A stretch of 64,000 bases of DNA, taken from NCBI RefSeq assembly GCF_004378255.1, contig NZ_SNQG01000001.1:868001-932000 (forward strand), given 5' to 3'. The notes beneath the pieces were generated by a model that worked only from the letters and a program-made list of their open reading frames with translations, was not told the origin of the DNA and ran no database searches. Shown piece by piece: positions 1 through 7,361 of the stretch; position 1 is the stretch's first letter, and each line of letters opens with the position of its first letter. This DNA is from Mucilaginibacter phyllosphaerae. Lineage in GTDB: Bacteria; Bacteroidota; Bacteroidia; Sphingobacteriales; Sphingobacteriaceae. The position numbers and the translations under genes are program-made.

Positions 1-626
1 GCGATGATATGCAGGCCGTCGTTCTCGTAAGTAATGCTTTCCTTTTGGGCGATGCTGACCAGGTGGCCGGCCATATCCTCTACCCGGATGCGGTTAAAAT
101 CAAAGATCTGGCAGCGCGACAGGATGGTAGGCAGTATCTTATGCTTCTCGGTAGTGGCCAGTATAAATATGGCGTAGTTAGGCGGTTCTTCCAGCGTTTT
201 CAGGAAGGCGTTAAAGGCCGCCTGCGATAGCATGTGCACCTCATCAATAATATAAACCTTGTAACGGGCGGCCTGCGGCGGTATGCGCACCTGCTCTATC
301 AGGCTGCGGATATCATCCACCGAGTTGTTTGATGCCGCATCCAGCTCGTGCACATTAAATGAATTACCGTTCATAAAAGCACGGCAGCTGTCGCACTCGC
401 CGCAGGCTTCGCCATTTGGCTGTAAATTGGTGCAGTTGATGGTTTTTGCCAGGATACGCGCACAGGTGGTTTTACCCACCCCCCTGGGCCCGCAGAATAA
501 AAATGCCTGCGCCAGCTGATTATTCTTAATAGCGTTTTTTAGCGTATTAGTGATATGCTGCTGGCCCACAACGGTTTCGAAGGTTGCCGGGCGGTATTTA
601 CGTGCCGAAACAATGAAATTATCCAC
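1..626 (-). CDS. dnaX: DNA polymerase III subunit gamma/tau, 5' part (cut by window edge)
   Basis: This is the ATPase of the clamp loader, which opens the sliding clamp ring and places it on primed DNA in the replisome. About 208 N-terminal residues are visible; the rest lies before base 1. I read a Walker A motif GPRGVGKT at about residues 46-53, four zinc-ligand cysteines (65, 75, 78, 81), the Walker B / DEVH box at 128-131 and the SRC arginine-finger motif at 170-172, all in the family order. The frame begins with GTG at 624-626, giving V-D-N-F-I-V-S-A-R-K-Y-R-P, the normal start of Bacteroidota DnaX; no in-frame ATG precedes it. The gene is divergent from the Uma2 remnant. Whether tau and gamma are both made cannot be judged, because the C-terminal half is missing. 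Confidence 0.95.
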   Translation of the reverse strand, partial: MDNFIVSARKYRPATFETVVGQQHITNTLKNAIKNNQLAQAFLFCGPRGVGKTTCARILAKTINCTNLQPNGEACGECDSCRAFMNGNSFNVHELDAASNNSVDDIRSLIEQVRIPPQAARYKVYIIDEVHMLSQAAFNAFLKTLEEPPNYAIFILATTEKHKILPTILSRCQIFDFNRIRVEDMAGHLVSIAQKESITYENDGLHII

Positions 627-730
627 AGGCACTAAGTTAGCAAGATTTTAAACAATGTTAAACAGCAGCTTTGCTAAAATTGTTAACATGCTCACAAGCA
701 ACAATTAATTAAATTTGTATTTTTGGTATA

Positions 731-1001
731 ATGCAGCTGTCAGATATTGATCTTACTAAAGAATACACATATGCCGATTACGCTAATTGGGCAATTGAGG
801 AGCGTTTGGAAATCATAAAAGGCAAGATTTTTATAATGAGCCCTGCCCCCGGCTCATTACACCAGCGCATTTCACAGCGGATAAGTAACCAACGGCAGCT
901 TTGTACCCTCAAAATTACTTACCATAGGCGACGATGTAACCACGCCCGTGCTGCCCGGCTTTTTATTAAGCCTTGATGAACTATTTGCCGACAGGGTTTA
1001 G
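731..1001 (+). pseudogene. Uma2-family (DUF820) endonuclease-like gene, internally deleted and frameshifted
   Basis: The first 53 or so codons read as the N-terminus of the Uma2 family (PD-(D/E)XK-like fold): a TYADYANW stretch, then EERLEIIKGKIFIMSPAPGS and HQRISQRIS. After about base 890 the sensible reading moves to another frame (from 891, N-G-S-F-V-P-S-K, then GDDVTTPVLPGF, SLDELF and a stop at 999-1001), which matches the usual C-terminus of the same family. A full-length member has about 190 residues, so roughly 100 central codons, including most of the nuclease core, are missing and the two ends are out of frame. The original frame ends at 976 as nonsense. A TAnnTTTG-like box lies at 718-725, directly before the ATG. 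I read this as a recent gene remnant. Confidence 0.8.
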
Positions 1002-1027
1002 TTCAATACTTTTTTAATATTACTTAA

Positions 1028-1267
1028 CTACTGCAGCTCTTCATCGGGCAAATGGTCGTCATCTTCCGGGTCGGGCTCGCCCAGGTCATCACCCGTACGG
1101 ATCTCGCGCAGGTCTTCTTCAAACTCCATTTGGTCGTCAAAGTCTTCATCGTCCTCGTCGTTCCAATCGCCTTCCACGGGTTTTTCTTCGGCAGGCGGGG
1201 TCAAATTCAAATCGTCGGCAAAATCTTCGGCGTTATCCTGGTCGGGCTGGTGGCTGGCAAACTGCAT
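1028..1267 (-). CDS. Small acidic hypothetical protein
   Basis: The product is about 79 residues long and very acidic: runs of Asp and Glu fill the middle (EGDWNDEDDEDFDDQ) and the end (EPDPEDDD). There is no signal peptide, cysteine or membrane segment, so it is probably soluble and disordered. I chose the ATG at 1265-1267. A GTG eight codons upstream (1289-1291) would add M-F-N-K-N-N-N-T and cannot be excluded. I do not recognise a family. Similar short acidic proteins are common in Sphingobacteriaceae without a known role. It lies just downstream of a secreted protein gene on the same strand, with a 45-base gap, and may be co-transcribed with it. Confidence 0.6.
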   Translation of the reverse strand: MQFASHQPDQDNAEDFADDLNLTPPAEEKPVEGDWNDEDDEDFDDQMEFEEDLREIRTGDDLGEPDPEDDDHLPDEELQ

Positions 1268-1312
1268 AGTGTTATTGTTTTTATTAAACACAATTTAGCG
1301 GGTGCTTATGTT

Positions 1313-1927
1313 TTACAAAACATCTATTGCTGTAATTTCTTTAACCTTATAATACCCTTTGGCCGCAGGCAGGTAAACCTCTATCTCCTGCCAGGTAACT
1401 TTAAGCTTTTTATTCAACAAAGCTGTTGTTACACCCGCAAACTTATCAGAGCCTTTAAACTCCTGTAACCATAAAAAACTTTTCTGGCTGCCGGCGTTAT
1501 CCGCAATCACTATATAATTAAAGCCTTTGTTGTCTATCCGTTTAAAAGTACCGGTGGTGCTTTCTGTTGCTACCCCCGCGTCCTCGCCTTTATCAGCCAT
1601 TTTGAGGGCAAGCTGTATAAAGCCGTCGCACTTTTGCTTCATCAGGTTAGCGCCGATGTCTGATCCTATTTTATCCATAGCGGCATCGTCGGTCATCTCC
1701 ACCCCGCGTTCGGCAGCTACATCGGGCAGGTACTCGGCTTGCCTGGTAAAGCAATCCATAAAGGCCTTGTTGGCTTCTTTTGAACTGGTAAGTTTTGCTT
1801 TATCCAGCTTGCTGATGCAATCGCATAAAGCACCGGTAAACTTCTGTTCGGCAGGGCCGGGTTTGGTTTGCGCACCGGCAACGTTAAAGCCGGCTGTAAT
1901 CATCAGTAACAGTAAAAATTTTTTCAT
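1313..1927 (-). CDS. Secreted hypothetical protein
   Basis: A 204-residue protein with a clear Sec signal peptide (MKKFLLLLMITAGFNVAGAQ, cleavage probably near AGA-Q). The mature N-terminal part has conserved-looking cysteines (CDCISKL, then MDCF and QKCDGF), and the C-terminal 75 residues look like a small beta-rich domain with WLQEF and WQEIEVYLP. No catalytic motif is visible and I do not assign a family. The gene is divergent from rpsF; the 121-base spacer holds the strong rpsF promoter. It probably acts in the periplasm or outside the cell. The coding frame is well supported by length, the signal peptide and ordinary codon use. Confidence 0.75.
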   Translation of the reverse strand: MKKFLLLLMITAGFNVAGAQTKPGPAEQKFTGALCDCISKLDKAKLTSSKEANKAFMDCFTRQAEYLPDVAAERGVEMTDDAAMDKIGSDIGANLMKQKCDGFIQLALKMADKGEDAGVATESTTGTFKRIDNKGFNYIVIADNAGSQKSFLWLQEFKGSDKFAGVTTALLNKKLKVTWQEIEVYLPAAKGYYKVKEITAIDVL

Positions 1928-1973
1928 GCTTGTTTAGCTGTGGTTAATGCCCTCAAAATACAACTAATAACGC

Positions 1974-2004
1974 TTTGATTATAAATTATTTCTTTCTACA
2001 TTTG
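1974..2004 (+). promoter_or_regulatory. Bacteroidota-type promoter of the rpsF operon
   Basis: TTTG at 1974-1977, a 19-base spacer, then TACATTTG at 1997-2004. This fits the Bacteroidota housekeeping consensus TTTG-N19-TAnnTTTG exactly in both boxes and spacing. The rpsF start codon lies 44 bases downstream, leaving room for a short leader. Confidence 0.8.
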
Positions 2005-2048
2005 CAGCCCCGATATACAGGGATAAATAATTAAAAATCAAAATAATA

Positions 2049-2414
2049 ATGCAACAGTACGAAATCGTGATCGTTCTAACCCCGTTGTTATCTGATGAAA
2101 CTGCTAAAGAGGCAATTGCCAAATACAGCAAAACATTAACAGATAACGGAGCCGAAATTGTCCAGGAGGATAATTGGGGTTTGAGAAAATTAGCGTACCC
2201 TATCCAAAAGAAAACTACAGGGTACTATCACTTAACTGAATTCAAGGCTCCGGGTGAATTAATTAACAAACTGGAAGTTGAATTAAGACGTGATGAGCGC
2301 GTTCTGCGTTTCTTAACTATTGCTTTGGATAAACATGCCATTGCTTACAACGACAAAAAACGCAGCGGTGCTTTTAACAAAAAGCCTGCAGCTAAAGTGG
2401 AGGAAAACAACTAA
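2049..2414 (+). CDS. rpsF: 30S ribosomal protein S6
   Basis: S6 binds the central domain of 16S rRNA together with S18 in the small subunit. The 121-residue product starts [14 protein letters not shown] and contains the family signature [16 protein letters not shown] at about residues 40-55 and a terminal [10 protein letters not shown] strand; length is normal for Bacteroidota. The stop codon overlaps the rpsR start by one base (TAATG), so the two partners are translationally coupled, as expected for proteins that bind 16S rRNA as a heterodimer. The ssb gene that sits between these two in many bacteria is absent, which is normal in this phylum. Transcription should start at the promoter near 2004. 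Confidence 0.97.
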   Translation: MQQYEIVIVLTPLLSDETAKEAIAKYSKTLTDNGAEIVQEDNWGLRKLAYPIQKKTTGYYHLTEFKAPGELINKLEVELRRDERVLRFLTIALDKHAIAYNDKKRSGAFNKKPAAKVEENN

Positions 2415-2677
2415 TGGCAAACGACCAAATTAAATACGTTACCGCTCCTAAGGTGGAGGATAACCGTAAAAAATACTGCCGTTTTAAAAAGAATGGTATT
2501 AAGTATATCGATTACAAAGACGCTAACTTTTTATTAAAGTTTATTAACGACCAGGGTAAAGTATTACCACGCCGTTTAACAGGTACTTCATTGAAGTTTC
2601 AGCGTAAAGTGGCACAAGCTGTTAAGCGTGCACGCCACATCGGTTTATTACCTTATGTTACAGACTCATTAAAATAA
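2414..2677 (+). CDS. rpsR: 30S ribosomal protein S18
   Basis: S18 pairs with S6 on the small-subunit platform. The 87-residue product has the typical basic C-terminal half, with [14 protein letters not shown] at about 31-44 and [18 protein letters not shown] at about 51-68, followed by [13 protein letters not shown]. It starts within the rpsF stop (TAATG). One Cys is present (KYCRF), so it lacks the four-cysteine zinc form (C+) seen in some bacteria and fits the common C- type. It is followed 17 bases later by rplI, which has its own strong ribosome binding site. Confidence 0.97.
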   Translation: MANDQIKYVTAPKVEDNRKKYCRFKKNGIKYIDYKDANFLLKFINDQGKVLPRRLTGTSLKFQRKVAQAVKRARHIGLLPYVTDSLK

Positions 2678-2679
2678 TC

Positions 2680-2686
2680 AGGAGGT
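2680..2686 (+). promoter_or_regulatory. Strong Shine-Dalgarno site of rplI
   Basis: AGGAGGT ends eight bases before the rplI ATG. It fixes the start codon. It stands out because most genes here, including rpsF, have only A-rich sequence before the start. Confidence 0.85.
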
Positions 2687-2694
2687 AAAAAGCA

Positions 2695-3138
2695 ATGGAA
2701 GTTATTTTAAAACAAGACGTAAAAAACCTCGGCGATAAAGACGATGTAGTGAATGTAAAGCCAGGTTATGGCCGCAACTTTCTTATCCCAAAAGGTTACG
2801 CAATATTAGCAACTGTAAGCGCACGCAAAGTTTTAGCAGAAAACTTAAAGCAAGCACAGTTTAAACAAGAAAAAATACGCAAAGATGCAGACGCTATTGC
2901 AGCTAAATTAGAAGGTGTTAAACTTACTATCGGCGCAAAAGCAGGCGAAAGCGGCAAGATCTTCGGTGCTATCAATACCATACAGGTAGCTGATGCCTTG
3001 AAAAAAGAAGGTTTTGAAGTTGACCGTCGCCGCATTACTTTTGATCAGGAGCCTAAATTTGTTGGTGATTACACCGCAATTGTGAACCTGCATAAAGAAG
3101 TTAAAGTTCAGGTTCCTTTCTCAGTTGTTGCTGAGTAA
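2695..3138 (+). CDS. rplI: 50S ribosomal protein L9
   Basis: L9 binds domain V of 23S rRNA at the base of the L1 stalk and affects frame maintenance. The 147-residue product has the N-terminal domain signature (MEVILKQDVKNLGDKDDVV, then VKPGYGRNFLIPKGYA at about 22-37), the long connecting helix rich in Lys, Ala and Gln, and the C-terminal domain with KIFGAINTIQVADALK and a VDRRRI segment. Length is typical. It is the last gene of the rpsF operon and is followed 80 bases later by an intrinsic terminator. Confidence 0.97.
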   Translation: MEVILKQDVKNLGDKDDVVNVKPGYGRNFLIPKGYAILATVSARKVLAENLKQAQFKQEKIRKDADAIAAKLEGVKLTIGAKAGESGKIFGAINTIQVADALKKEGFEVDRRRITFDQEPKFVGDYTAIVNLHKEVKVQVPFSVVAE

Positions 3139-3218
3139 TTGGAATTACGATTTTAGATCGCCGATTTCGGATCTTGAAACTTAGTTTAGATTTTCGGAAT
3201 TAGAATTTAAAGTTTATG

Positions 3219-3254
3219 AAAAAAGGTGTTTAGTTTAGGCTAAACACCTTTTTT
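3219..3254 (+). terminator. Intrinsic terminator after rplI
   Basis: GGTGTTTAG (3225-3233) pairs with CTAAACACC (3240-3248) around a six-base loop. The hairpin is flanked by six A residues before and six T residues after, which makes it a good terminator for the ribosomal operon. Confidence 0.85.
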
Positions 3255-3301
3255 GCGTTTAATACAAAGATTATCCCGAAATTTGGGGTACTTAAGATAT
3301 A

Positions 3302-4045
3302 ATGGCCACAAAAGCACAAACCCGTAAAAGCAACAGCAAAACAAAAGGATTTTTTAATAACGGCATTGTACGGCTTGTACTGCGTATAATAAAGCTGATA
3401 GCTATTGTATTTGTTGCCGCCAGTTTATTTGGCGTGCTGCTTTTTAAGTTTGTAAACCCACCTTTTACCTGGCTAATGATACAGCGCGGCTTTGAACGCA
3501 AAGCCGACGGCAAGGACTGGAAGATTGATAAGCAATGGGTAGATTTTGATAACATTGCCGATAACATGAAACGCGCCGCCGTGGCCGCCGAAGACCAAAC
3601 CTTTTTAGAGAACCACGGCTTTGATTTTAAAGCCATAGAACGCGCCATCCAAAAAAACGCTAAAAGTAAAAAACTGATAGGCGGCAGCACCATTAGCCAG
3701 CAAACGGCCAAAAATGTTTTTTTATACCCCGGCCGCTCTTTTGTGCGCAAAGGGTTCGAGGCGTGGTTTACGATACTGATAGAGGCCTTTTGGAGCAAGA
3801 AACGTATTATGGAGGTATATCTAAACGTGATAGAGATGGGCGATGGCATATACGGCATCGAGGCGGCATCTCGGGCCTATTTCCATAAGCCGGCAGCGCA
3901 GCTAACCCGGCGCCAGGCAGCCGCCATTGCGGTGATCTTCCCAAGTCCGTTAAGATGGAGCGCCACCAAGCCAACCCGCTACCTAAGGCACCGGCAATAC
4001 CTCATCATGAAAAACATGCGCAGGCTGGGCCCTTTAGAGTTTTAA
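3302..4045 (+). CDS. mtgA: Monofunctional biosynthetic peptidoglycan transglycosylase
   Basis: This GT51 enzyme polymerises lipid II into glycan strands at the outer face of the inner membrane. The 247-residue protein has a basic N-terminus, one membrane segment at about residues 24-50, and then the GT51 motifs in order: AAEDQTFLENHG (catalytic Glu about 97), GGSTISQQTAKN at about 127-138, and KKRIMEVYLNVIEMG followed by GIEAASRAYF. There is no transpeptidase domain, so it is the monofunctional form and not a class A PBP. It stands alone between the terminators at 3219-3254 and 4100-4142, so it is probably a single-gene unit. Confidence 0.93.
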   Translation: MATKAQTRKSNSKTKGFFNNGIVRLVLRIIKLIAIVFVAASLFGVLLFKFVNPPFTWLMIQRGFERKADGKDWKIDKQWVDFDNIADNMKRAAVAAEDQTFLENHGFDFKAIERAIQKNAKSKKLIGGSTISQQTAKNVFLYPGRSFVRKGFEAWFTILIEAFWSKKRIMEVYLNVIEMGDGIYGIEAASRAYFHKPAAQLTRRQAAAIAVIFPSPLRWSATKPTRYLRHRQYLIMKNMRRLGPLEF

Positions 4046-4099
4046 TAAGGGTTAAAACGTTAAAGTAAAAGAATTACTTAAACGCAAACCCTGCAACAT

Positions 4100-4142
4100 A
4101 AAACGTCCCCGTATATCTTTTAAGATGCTGCGGGGACGTTTT
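4100..4142. terminator. Bidirectional terminator between mtgA and the next, opposing gene
   Basis: AAAACGTCCCCG (4100-4111) and CGGGGACGTTTT (4131-4142) form a 12-bp stem with A and T ends. It lies between two convergent genes and can serve both. The 19-base loop contains a second small palindrome around 4114-4125. Confidence 0.75.
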
Positions 4143-4176
4143 ATTAAAATATCCTGTTATCCAGGCGTAGCTCCTA

Positions 4177-4611
4177 TTAGTTGTTTACAGAGATGATACC
4201 ATCTGAACAAATGTTTACACTGCTAAATGTAGCATTTGGGCCGGTAATACTGCCGGAGGTTGCACAAATTTGATAGGCAAACCTGTAATTTTGGCCGGGG
4301 CCACGCATGTATATCGTATAAAGGCCGGCTACCAGGCTAACCGTTTGTGATGAAGTAAAATTGAAAGAAGCATTGGTACCACCAGAAAATTGTGGCACAA
4401 TTTGTATTTGATAGGTACAACAACCGGTATTATTTTGCACCGTTATATTATACATAACCGGTTTAACAGCATCTGCACCGGCGGTGGTTGCCTTAGCTTC
4501 AATACTTGCGGTTGCATCATTTTTAGTTAGTCCGTTTGGTACAACGGTTTGTGCTTTAACTACAACGCAATACATTAACATTACACTGCATAATAAAATT
4601 AATTTTTTCAT
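4177..4611 (-). CDS. Small secreted protein, beta-rich, unknown function
   Basis: About 144 residues. I chose the ATG at 4609-4611, which gives a classic signal peptide (MKKLILLCSVMLMYCVVVKAQ); an upstream in-frame ATG would put twelve hydrophilic residues before it. The mature part is rich in Asn, Thr, Ser and Gly and looks like a single beta sandwich: NITVQNNTGCCTYQIQIVPQ, then SSQTVSLVAGLYTIYMRG. It has a CC pair and two further cysteines (QICATSG, NICSDG), which could form disulfides outside the cytoplasm. No catalytic motif is seen. It is divergent from the double-glycine peptide gene across an AT-rich spacer of about 300 bases. Confidence 0.65.
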   Translation of the reverse strand: MKKLILLCSVMLMYCVVVKAQTVVPNGLTKNDATASIEAKATTAGADAVKPVMYNITVQNNTGCCTYQIQIVPQFSGGTNASFNFTSSQTVSLVAGLYTIYMRGPGQNYRFAYQICATSGSITGPNATFSSVNICSDGIISVNN

Positions 4612-4919
4612 AAATGATTGTTTTTTAAGTGGTTTAATTAAGCCCAATTTATTATTATTTTGTCAAAGTATAATATCTTTTTAATAAATTTTAATATGAA
4701 GATGTAATTAAAACTATTTGCTATAATTTAAAACTTGCAATAAGCCTAACTCAGGATTAAACAACAGCTCATTGATTTTCAACTCATTAAATCAGGCCCT
4801 TAATTGTGCTTAATTAAAAAAACAATTCAAGGCTATTAATTTATTACAAAAGTTAATTCAGTTAAACCAGCATTAAATATTTAATTTATTATATTGCGTT
4901 TATAAAAACTATATCTATT

Positions 4920-5147
4920 ATGAACGAGTTAAAAAACTATCAAAAAAATGCCCTGAGCAGGGAAGAAGCCAAAAAGGTTTTAGGTGGCCTGCGCGATGTG
5001 AATGCAGATTGCCCCGGCGGAACACATGAGTTTATTTGTGTTACATCTGCACCAGGGGAAAGCGGCGTTGGAAGCGGCCAACTGATTCGTACACGCTATT
5101 GCGTGCCTGATACAGAACCAAACCCACCATGCTCTGGCCCTTCATAG
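4920..5147 (+). CDS. Double-glycine leader peptide (putative secreted natural product precursor)
   Basis: A 75-residue peptide. Residues 1-23 form a leader ending in LSREEAKKVLGG, the pattern of Bacteroidota GG-leader (bacteriocin-like / natural-product precursor) peptides that are cut after GG by C39-peptidase ABC exporters. The predicted core of 52 residues has four cysteines (31, 40, 61, 71), many Gly, Pro and Ser, and no strongly hydrophobic run, so it could carry two disulfides. No C39 exporter, maturase or immunity gene is visible in the window, so any export partner must be elsewhere. The gene stands alone and is followed 7 bases later by a strong terminator. The cleavage site is inferred from the motif; the activity is unknown. 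Confidence 0.72.
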   Translation: MNELKNYQKNALSREEAKKVLGGLRDVNADCPGGTHEFICVTSAPGESGVGSGQLIRTRYCVPDTEPNPPCSGPS

Positions 5148-5154
5148 CCATCAA

Positions 5155-5189
5155 CAAAAAATCCCGGCCTAACTAACCGGGATTTTTTT
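5155..5189. terminator. Terminator behind the double-glycine peptide gene
   Basis: ATCCCGG (5161-5167) pairs with CCGGGAT (5177-5183), extended by six A and seven T residues. It lies between convergent genes and is symmetrical enough to work in both directions. Confidence 0.85.
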
Positions 5190-5202
5190 GTTTACAGCAT
5201 TT

Positions 5203-5490
5203 CTATCTTATTACCTCCTTTAGCGCCGGATGCGATTGCGAGGCTAAAAATTCGGTAATTTCAAACCGGGCAAGTTTGTGTTTATGAAAGGGATCTTCGG
5301 CGATAATCTTTTCGAGTATTTCTTTCGCATCCGCCTGGGCAATAATTACACCACCCGTGCGCGGCACCTTGCGCCCGCTCATGATAAATACTTCTGCCGC
5401 ATAATACTTTTTCAGATACGCTACATGGGCATCCATGTGTTTATCCAGTTCCTCTAATGGCACAATATAAGTTAGGCTGATAATGAACAT
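5203..5490 (-). CDS. YciI-family protein
   Basis: A 95-residue single-domain protein of the YCII fold (dimeric ferredoxin-like alpha+beta barrel). Features seen: MFIISLTYIVPLEELDKHMDAHVAYLKKYY at the start, with the His of the HMDAH region at the position usual for the family, then FIMSGRKVPRTGGVII, which matches the S-G...G-G loop, and EDPFHKHKLARFEITEF, the typical D-P-F segment. Some relatives act as dehydrochlorinases or in sigma-factor operons, but most have no known role, and I assign no substrate. It is cytoplasmic (no signal peptide) and ends within 15 bases of the preceding terminator. Confidence 0.82.
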   Translation of the reverse strand: MFIISLTYIVPLEELDKHMDAHVAYLKKYYAAEVFIMSGRKVPRTGGVIIAQADAKEILEKIIAEDPFHKHKLARFEITEFLASQSHPALKEVIR

Positions 5491-5538
5491 GGGATTGGTA
5501 ATTAGTTTTTGGTTAACATAAGTTTAGTAAGACAGCTA

Positions 5539-6024
5539 TCAGTTAACCACCAAATCCCTAAACAACTGGATGTGCCAGCTATCTTTAAAGGGCACTTCCC
5601 ATTTGGTTTGCAGCTCGGTTATAGTTTGGGCCAAATTGTTAAATACAATGGTTTCGGTATTAATTTTACCGGCTTTAAGTAATTCCTCAAACTGTTGGCG
5701 GGGTACGGATACTACTTCCTCCCCATCGCGGTAAGCCAGGTTAAACCTGTCGAACAGATTGATGCCGAAATGCTGCTCCAACTGCTTCATAAAGTTAACA
5801 GATTTATCGATAGAGCAGCCGCTTGCGCCGGCCTGGCTTTCGTCTACAAACAAAATCAAAAACCGATTGTACCTAATTTCGGCCCTGGCTAACAGTTGAT
5901 GATTGTGGGCTGTCCACCCGGTGGTAAAATTGTCCAGCAAAACCTGTGCTTGCAAAGTTTCGGCATCGGTTAATTTACGGTCACTCTGATATACCCAAAC
6001 TCTTGAATGTGAAGAAAATTCCAT
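5539..6024 (-). CDS. Conserved Bacteroidota hypothetical protein
   Basis: A 161-residue soluble protein. Relatives in the phylum are, to my recollection, often labelled 'ABC transporter ATPase', but I see no Walker A, signature or Walker B motif, so that name is not supported. Visible features: a start VWVYQSDRKLTD, GWTAHNHQL, an FLILFVDES strand, GCSIDKSVNFMKQLE at about 88-102, and a VPRQQFEELLKAG segment. The repeated small-molecule or metal-like residues (His, Cys, Asp) of the GCSID region are suggestive only. A TAAATTTG box on this strand at 6029-6036 lies directly before the ATG. Cytoplasmic; function unknown. Confidence 0.8.
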   Translation of the reverse strand: MEFSSHSRVWVYQSDRKLTDAETLQAQVLLDNFTTGWTAHNHQLLARAEIRYNRFLILFVDESQAGASGCSIDKSVNFMKQLEQHFGINLFDRFNLAYRDGEEVVSVPRQQFEELLKAGKINTETIVFNNLAQTITELQTKWEVPFKDSWHIQLFRDLVVN

Positions 6025-6070
6025 ACCGCAAATTTATCAAATTATTAAATTAGGTTTATTATTAGTTGTC

Positions 6071-6550
6071 ATGCAAACATCACTTCTGCCAGGAAAACAT
6101 AGGGCTTTAATTATGATCCTGATATCCTTTTTGGGGGCGTTTTTTGGTAGTTTCCGGCCGTTTTCTGCCGAGCAGGAATGGATAAGCTGGGGCAACCGTT
6201 TCCTGAACGAGAGCTACGACCCTACCGTTGAACCCCAACTGAAAAAATACGAGATCAACCTGACGGCCGATCATTTTATCCGTTTGCGTAAAACTTATCA
6301 ACAGGGTAAACAGGAATATTACTCATTCAATTTAAAGCGCTTTGCCGAACTGGGATACCTGCCCGGCAACACCTTAACCGATACCCTGAAGATCAAAACC
6401 CAGGCAGACGACATCATCTACCAAACCTTTGAAGACCCGCATGGCGATATCGATTCTATGGCCACCCAATGGGCTATCCCGGTTAAAAAGCTCTCGCCGC
6501 AACGGCTGGATAGTTTGAAGGAAGCGTTTAGCTTTTTAAAGGGATTGTAG
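6071..6550 (+). CDS. Conserved hypothetical, membrane-anchored or secreted
   Basis: A 159-residue protein. One hydrophobic segment near residues 11-30 (RALIMILISFLGAFFG) could be a signal anchor. The rest is soluble and helical, with a W-I-S-W-G segment, DHFIRLRKTYQQGKQEYYSFNL, a GNTLTDTLKIKTQADDIIYQTFEDPHGDID stretch and KLSPQRLDSLKEAF. I know no domain that fits. It is divergent from the gene ending at 5539 and convergent with the Fe-S operon. It probably acts at the periplasmic face of the inner membrane. Confidence 0.68.
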   Translation: MQTSLLPGKHRALIMILISFLGAFFGSFRPFSAEQEWISWGNRFLNESYDPTVEPQLKKYEINLTADHFIRLRKTYQQGKQEYYSFNLKRFAELGYLPGNTLTDTLKIKTQADDIIYQTFEDPHGDIDSMATQWAIPVKKLSPQRLDSLKEAFSFLKGL

Positions 6551-6575
6551 TTAAATCTAAAATCCTGATGTTTAG

Positions 6576-7361
6576 CTACAACCCATTCGCCCTAACGGTT
6601 ATCTCGGCAATATCCAGCACTTTAATATCCTGCTCTTTTTCCATGTGTTTTACGCCATCGGTCAGCATGGTCATGCAGAAAGGGCAGCCGGATGCTATTA
6701 CACTTGCCCCGGTTTCAATCACATCCAGCATGCGCTCGTCGTTAATTTCTTTGTTGCCCTTCTCGGGCTCTTTAAACATCTGGGCGCCGCCTGCGCCACA
6801 GCACAGACCATTGCTTTTGCAGCGTTTCATTTCTACCAGTTCGGTATCCAGTATCTCTAAGGCTGCGCGTGGCGCTTCATAAACGTTGTTGGCACGGCCC
6901 AGGTAACAGGGGTCGTGAAAGGTTATTTTGCGGCCCTTAAAGCTTTCGCCGCCTTCGGCCTTTAGCTTGCCTTCATCAATCAGCGACTGGATCAGTTGGG
7001 TATGGTGGATCACCTCGTAAGTACCGCCAAGGCCGGGATACTCATTACGGATAGTGTTGAAACAGTGTGGGCAACCCGTTACAATTTTTTTGATGTTGTA
7101 GCCGTTCAGCACCTCTATATTCGTCATGGCCTGCATCTGGAACAGGAATTCATTCCCCGCACGCTTGGCCGGGTCGCCGGTGCAGCTTTCTTCCGTACCC
7201 AGCACGGCATAGCTGATGCCTACATGCTGCAGGATCTTGCAGATATCGCGGGTTATTTTTTGGGCGCGCTCATCAAAACTACCGGCACAGCCTACCCAAA
7301 ACAATATTTCGGGCTCTTTGCCTTCGGCAGCCATTTCGGCCATGGTTGGTATCTGCTCCAT
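6576..7361 (-). CDS. CCG-domain (Fe-S)-binding protein, HdrB/LutA-like
   Basis: A 261-residue protein with two cysteine-rich CCG domains, the fold that holds the non-cubane [4Fe-4S] cluster of heterodisulfide reductase HdrB/HdrD and occurs in GlpC and LutA. The first repeat has Cys25, SC at 59-60 in place of CC, and CPHC at 97-100. The second is canonical: Cys151, CCG at 186-188 and CPFC at 225-228. It is cytoplasmic and should form a complex with the membrane protein encoded two genes upstream; their fused counterparts are EtfAB:menaquinone oxidoreductase (EMO/HdrDE-like). The start overlaps the previous stop (TAATG), so translation is coupled. The electron donor is inferred; I see no etfAB here. 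Confidence 0.88.
   Translation of the reverse strand: MEQIPTMAEMAAEGKEPEILFWVGCAGSFDERAQKITRDICKILQHVGISYAVLGTEESCTGDPAKRAGNEFLFQMQAMTNIEVLNGYNIKKIVTGCPHCFNTIRNEYPGLGGTYEVIHHTQLIQSLIDEGKLKAEGGESFKGRKITFHDPCYLGRANNVYEAPRAALEILDTELVEMKRCKSNGLCCGAGGAQMFKEPEKGNKEINDERMLDVIETGASVIASGCPFCMTMLTDGVKHMEKEQDIKVLDIAEITVRANGL

Noticed and set aside
5203..5490. Involvement of the YciI-like protein in maturation of the double-glycine peptide
   Set aside because: The genes are convergent with a strong terminator between, and YciI proteins have no known role in peptide maturation.
5539..6024. ABC transporter ATPase, a label common for relatives
   Set aside because: No Walker A, signature motif or Walker B can be found in the 161 residues.
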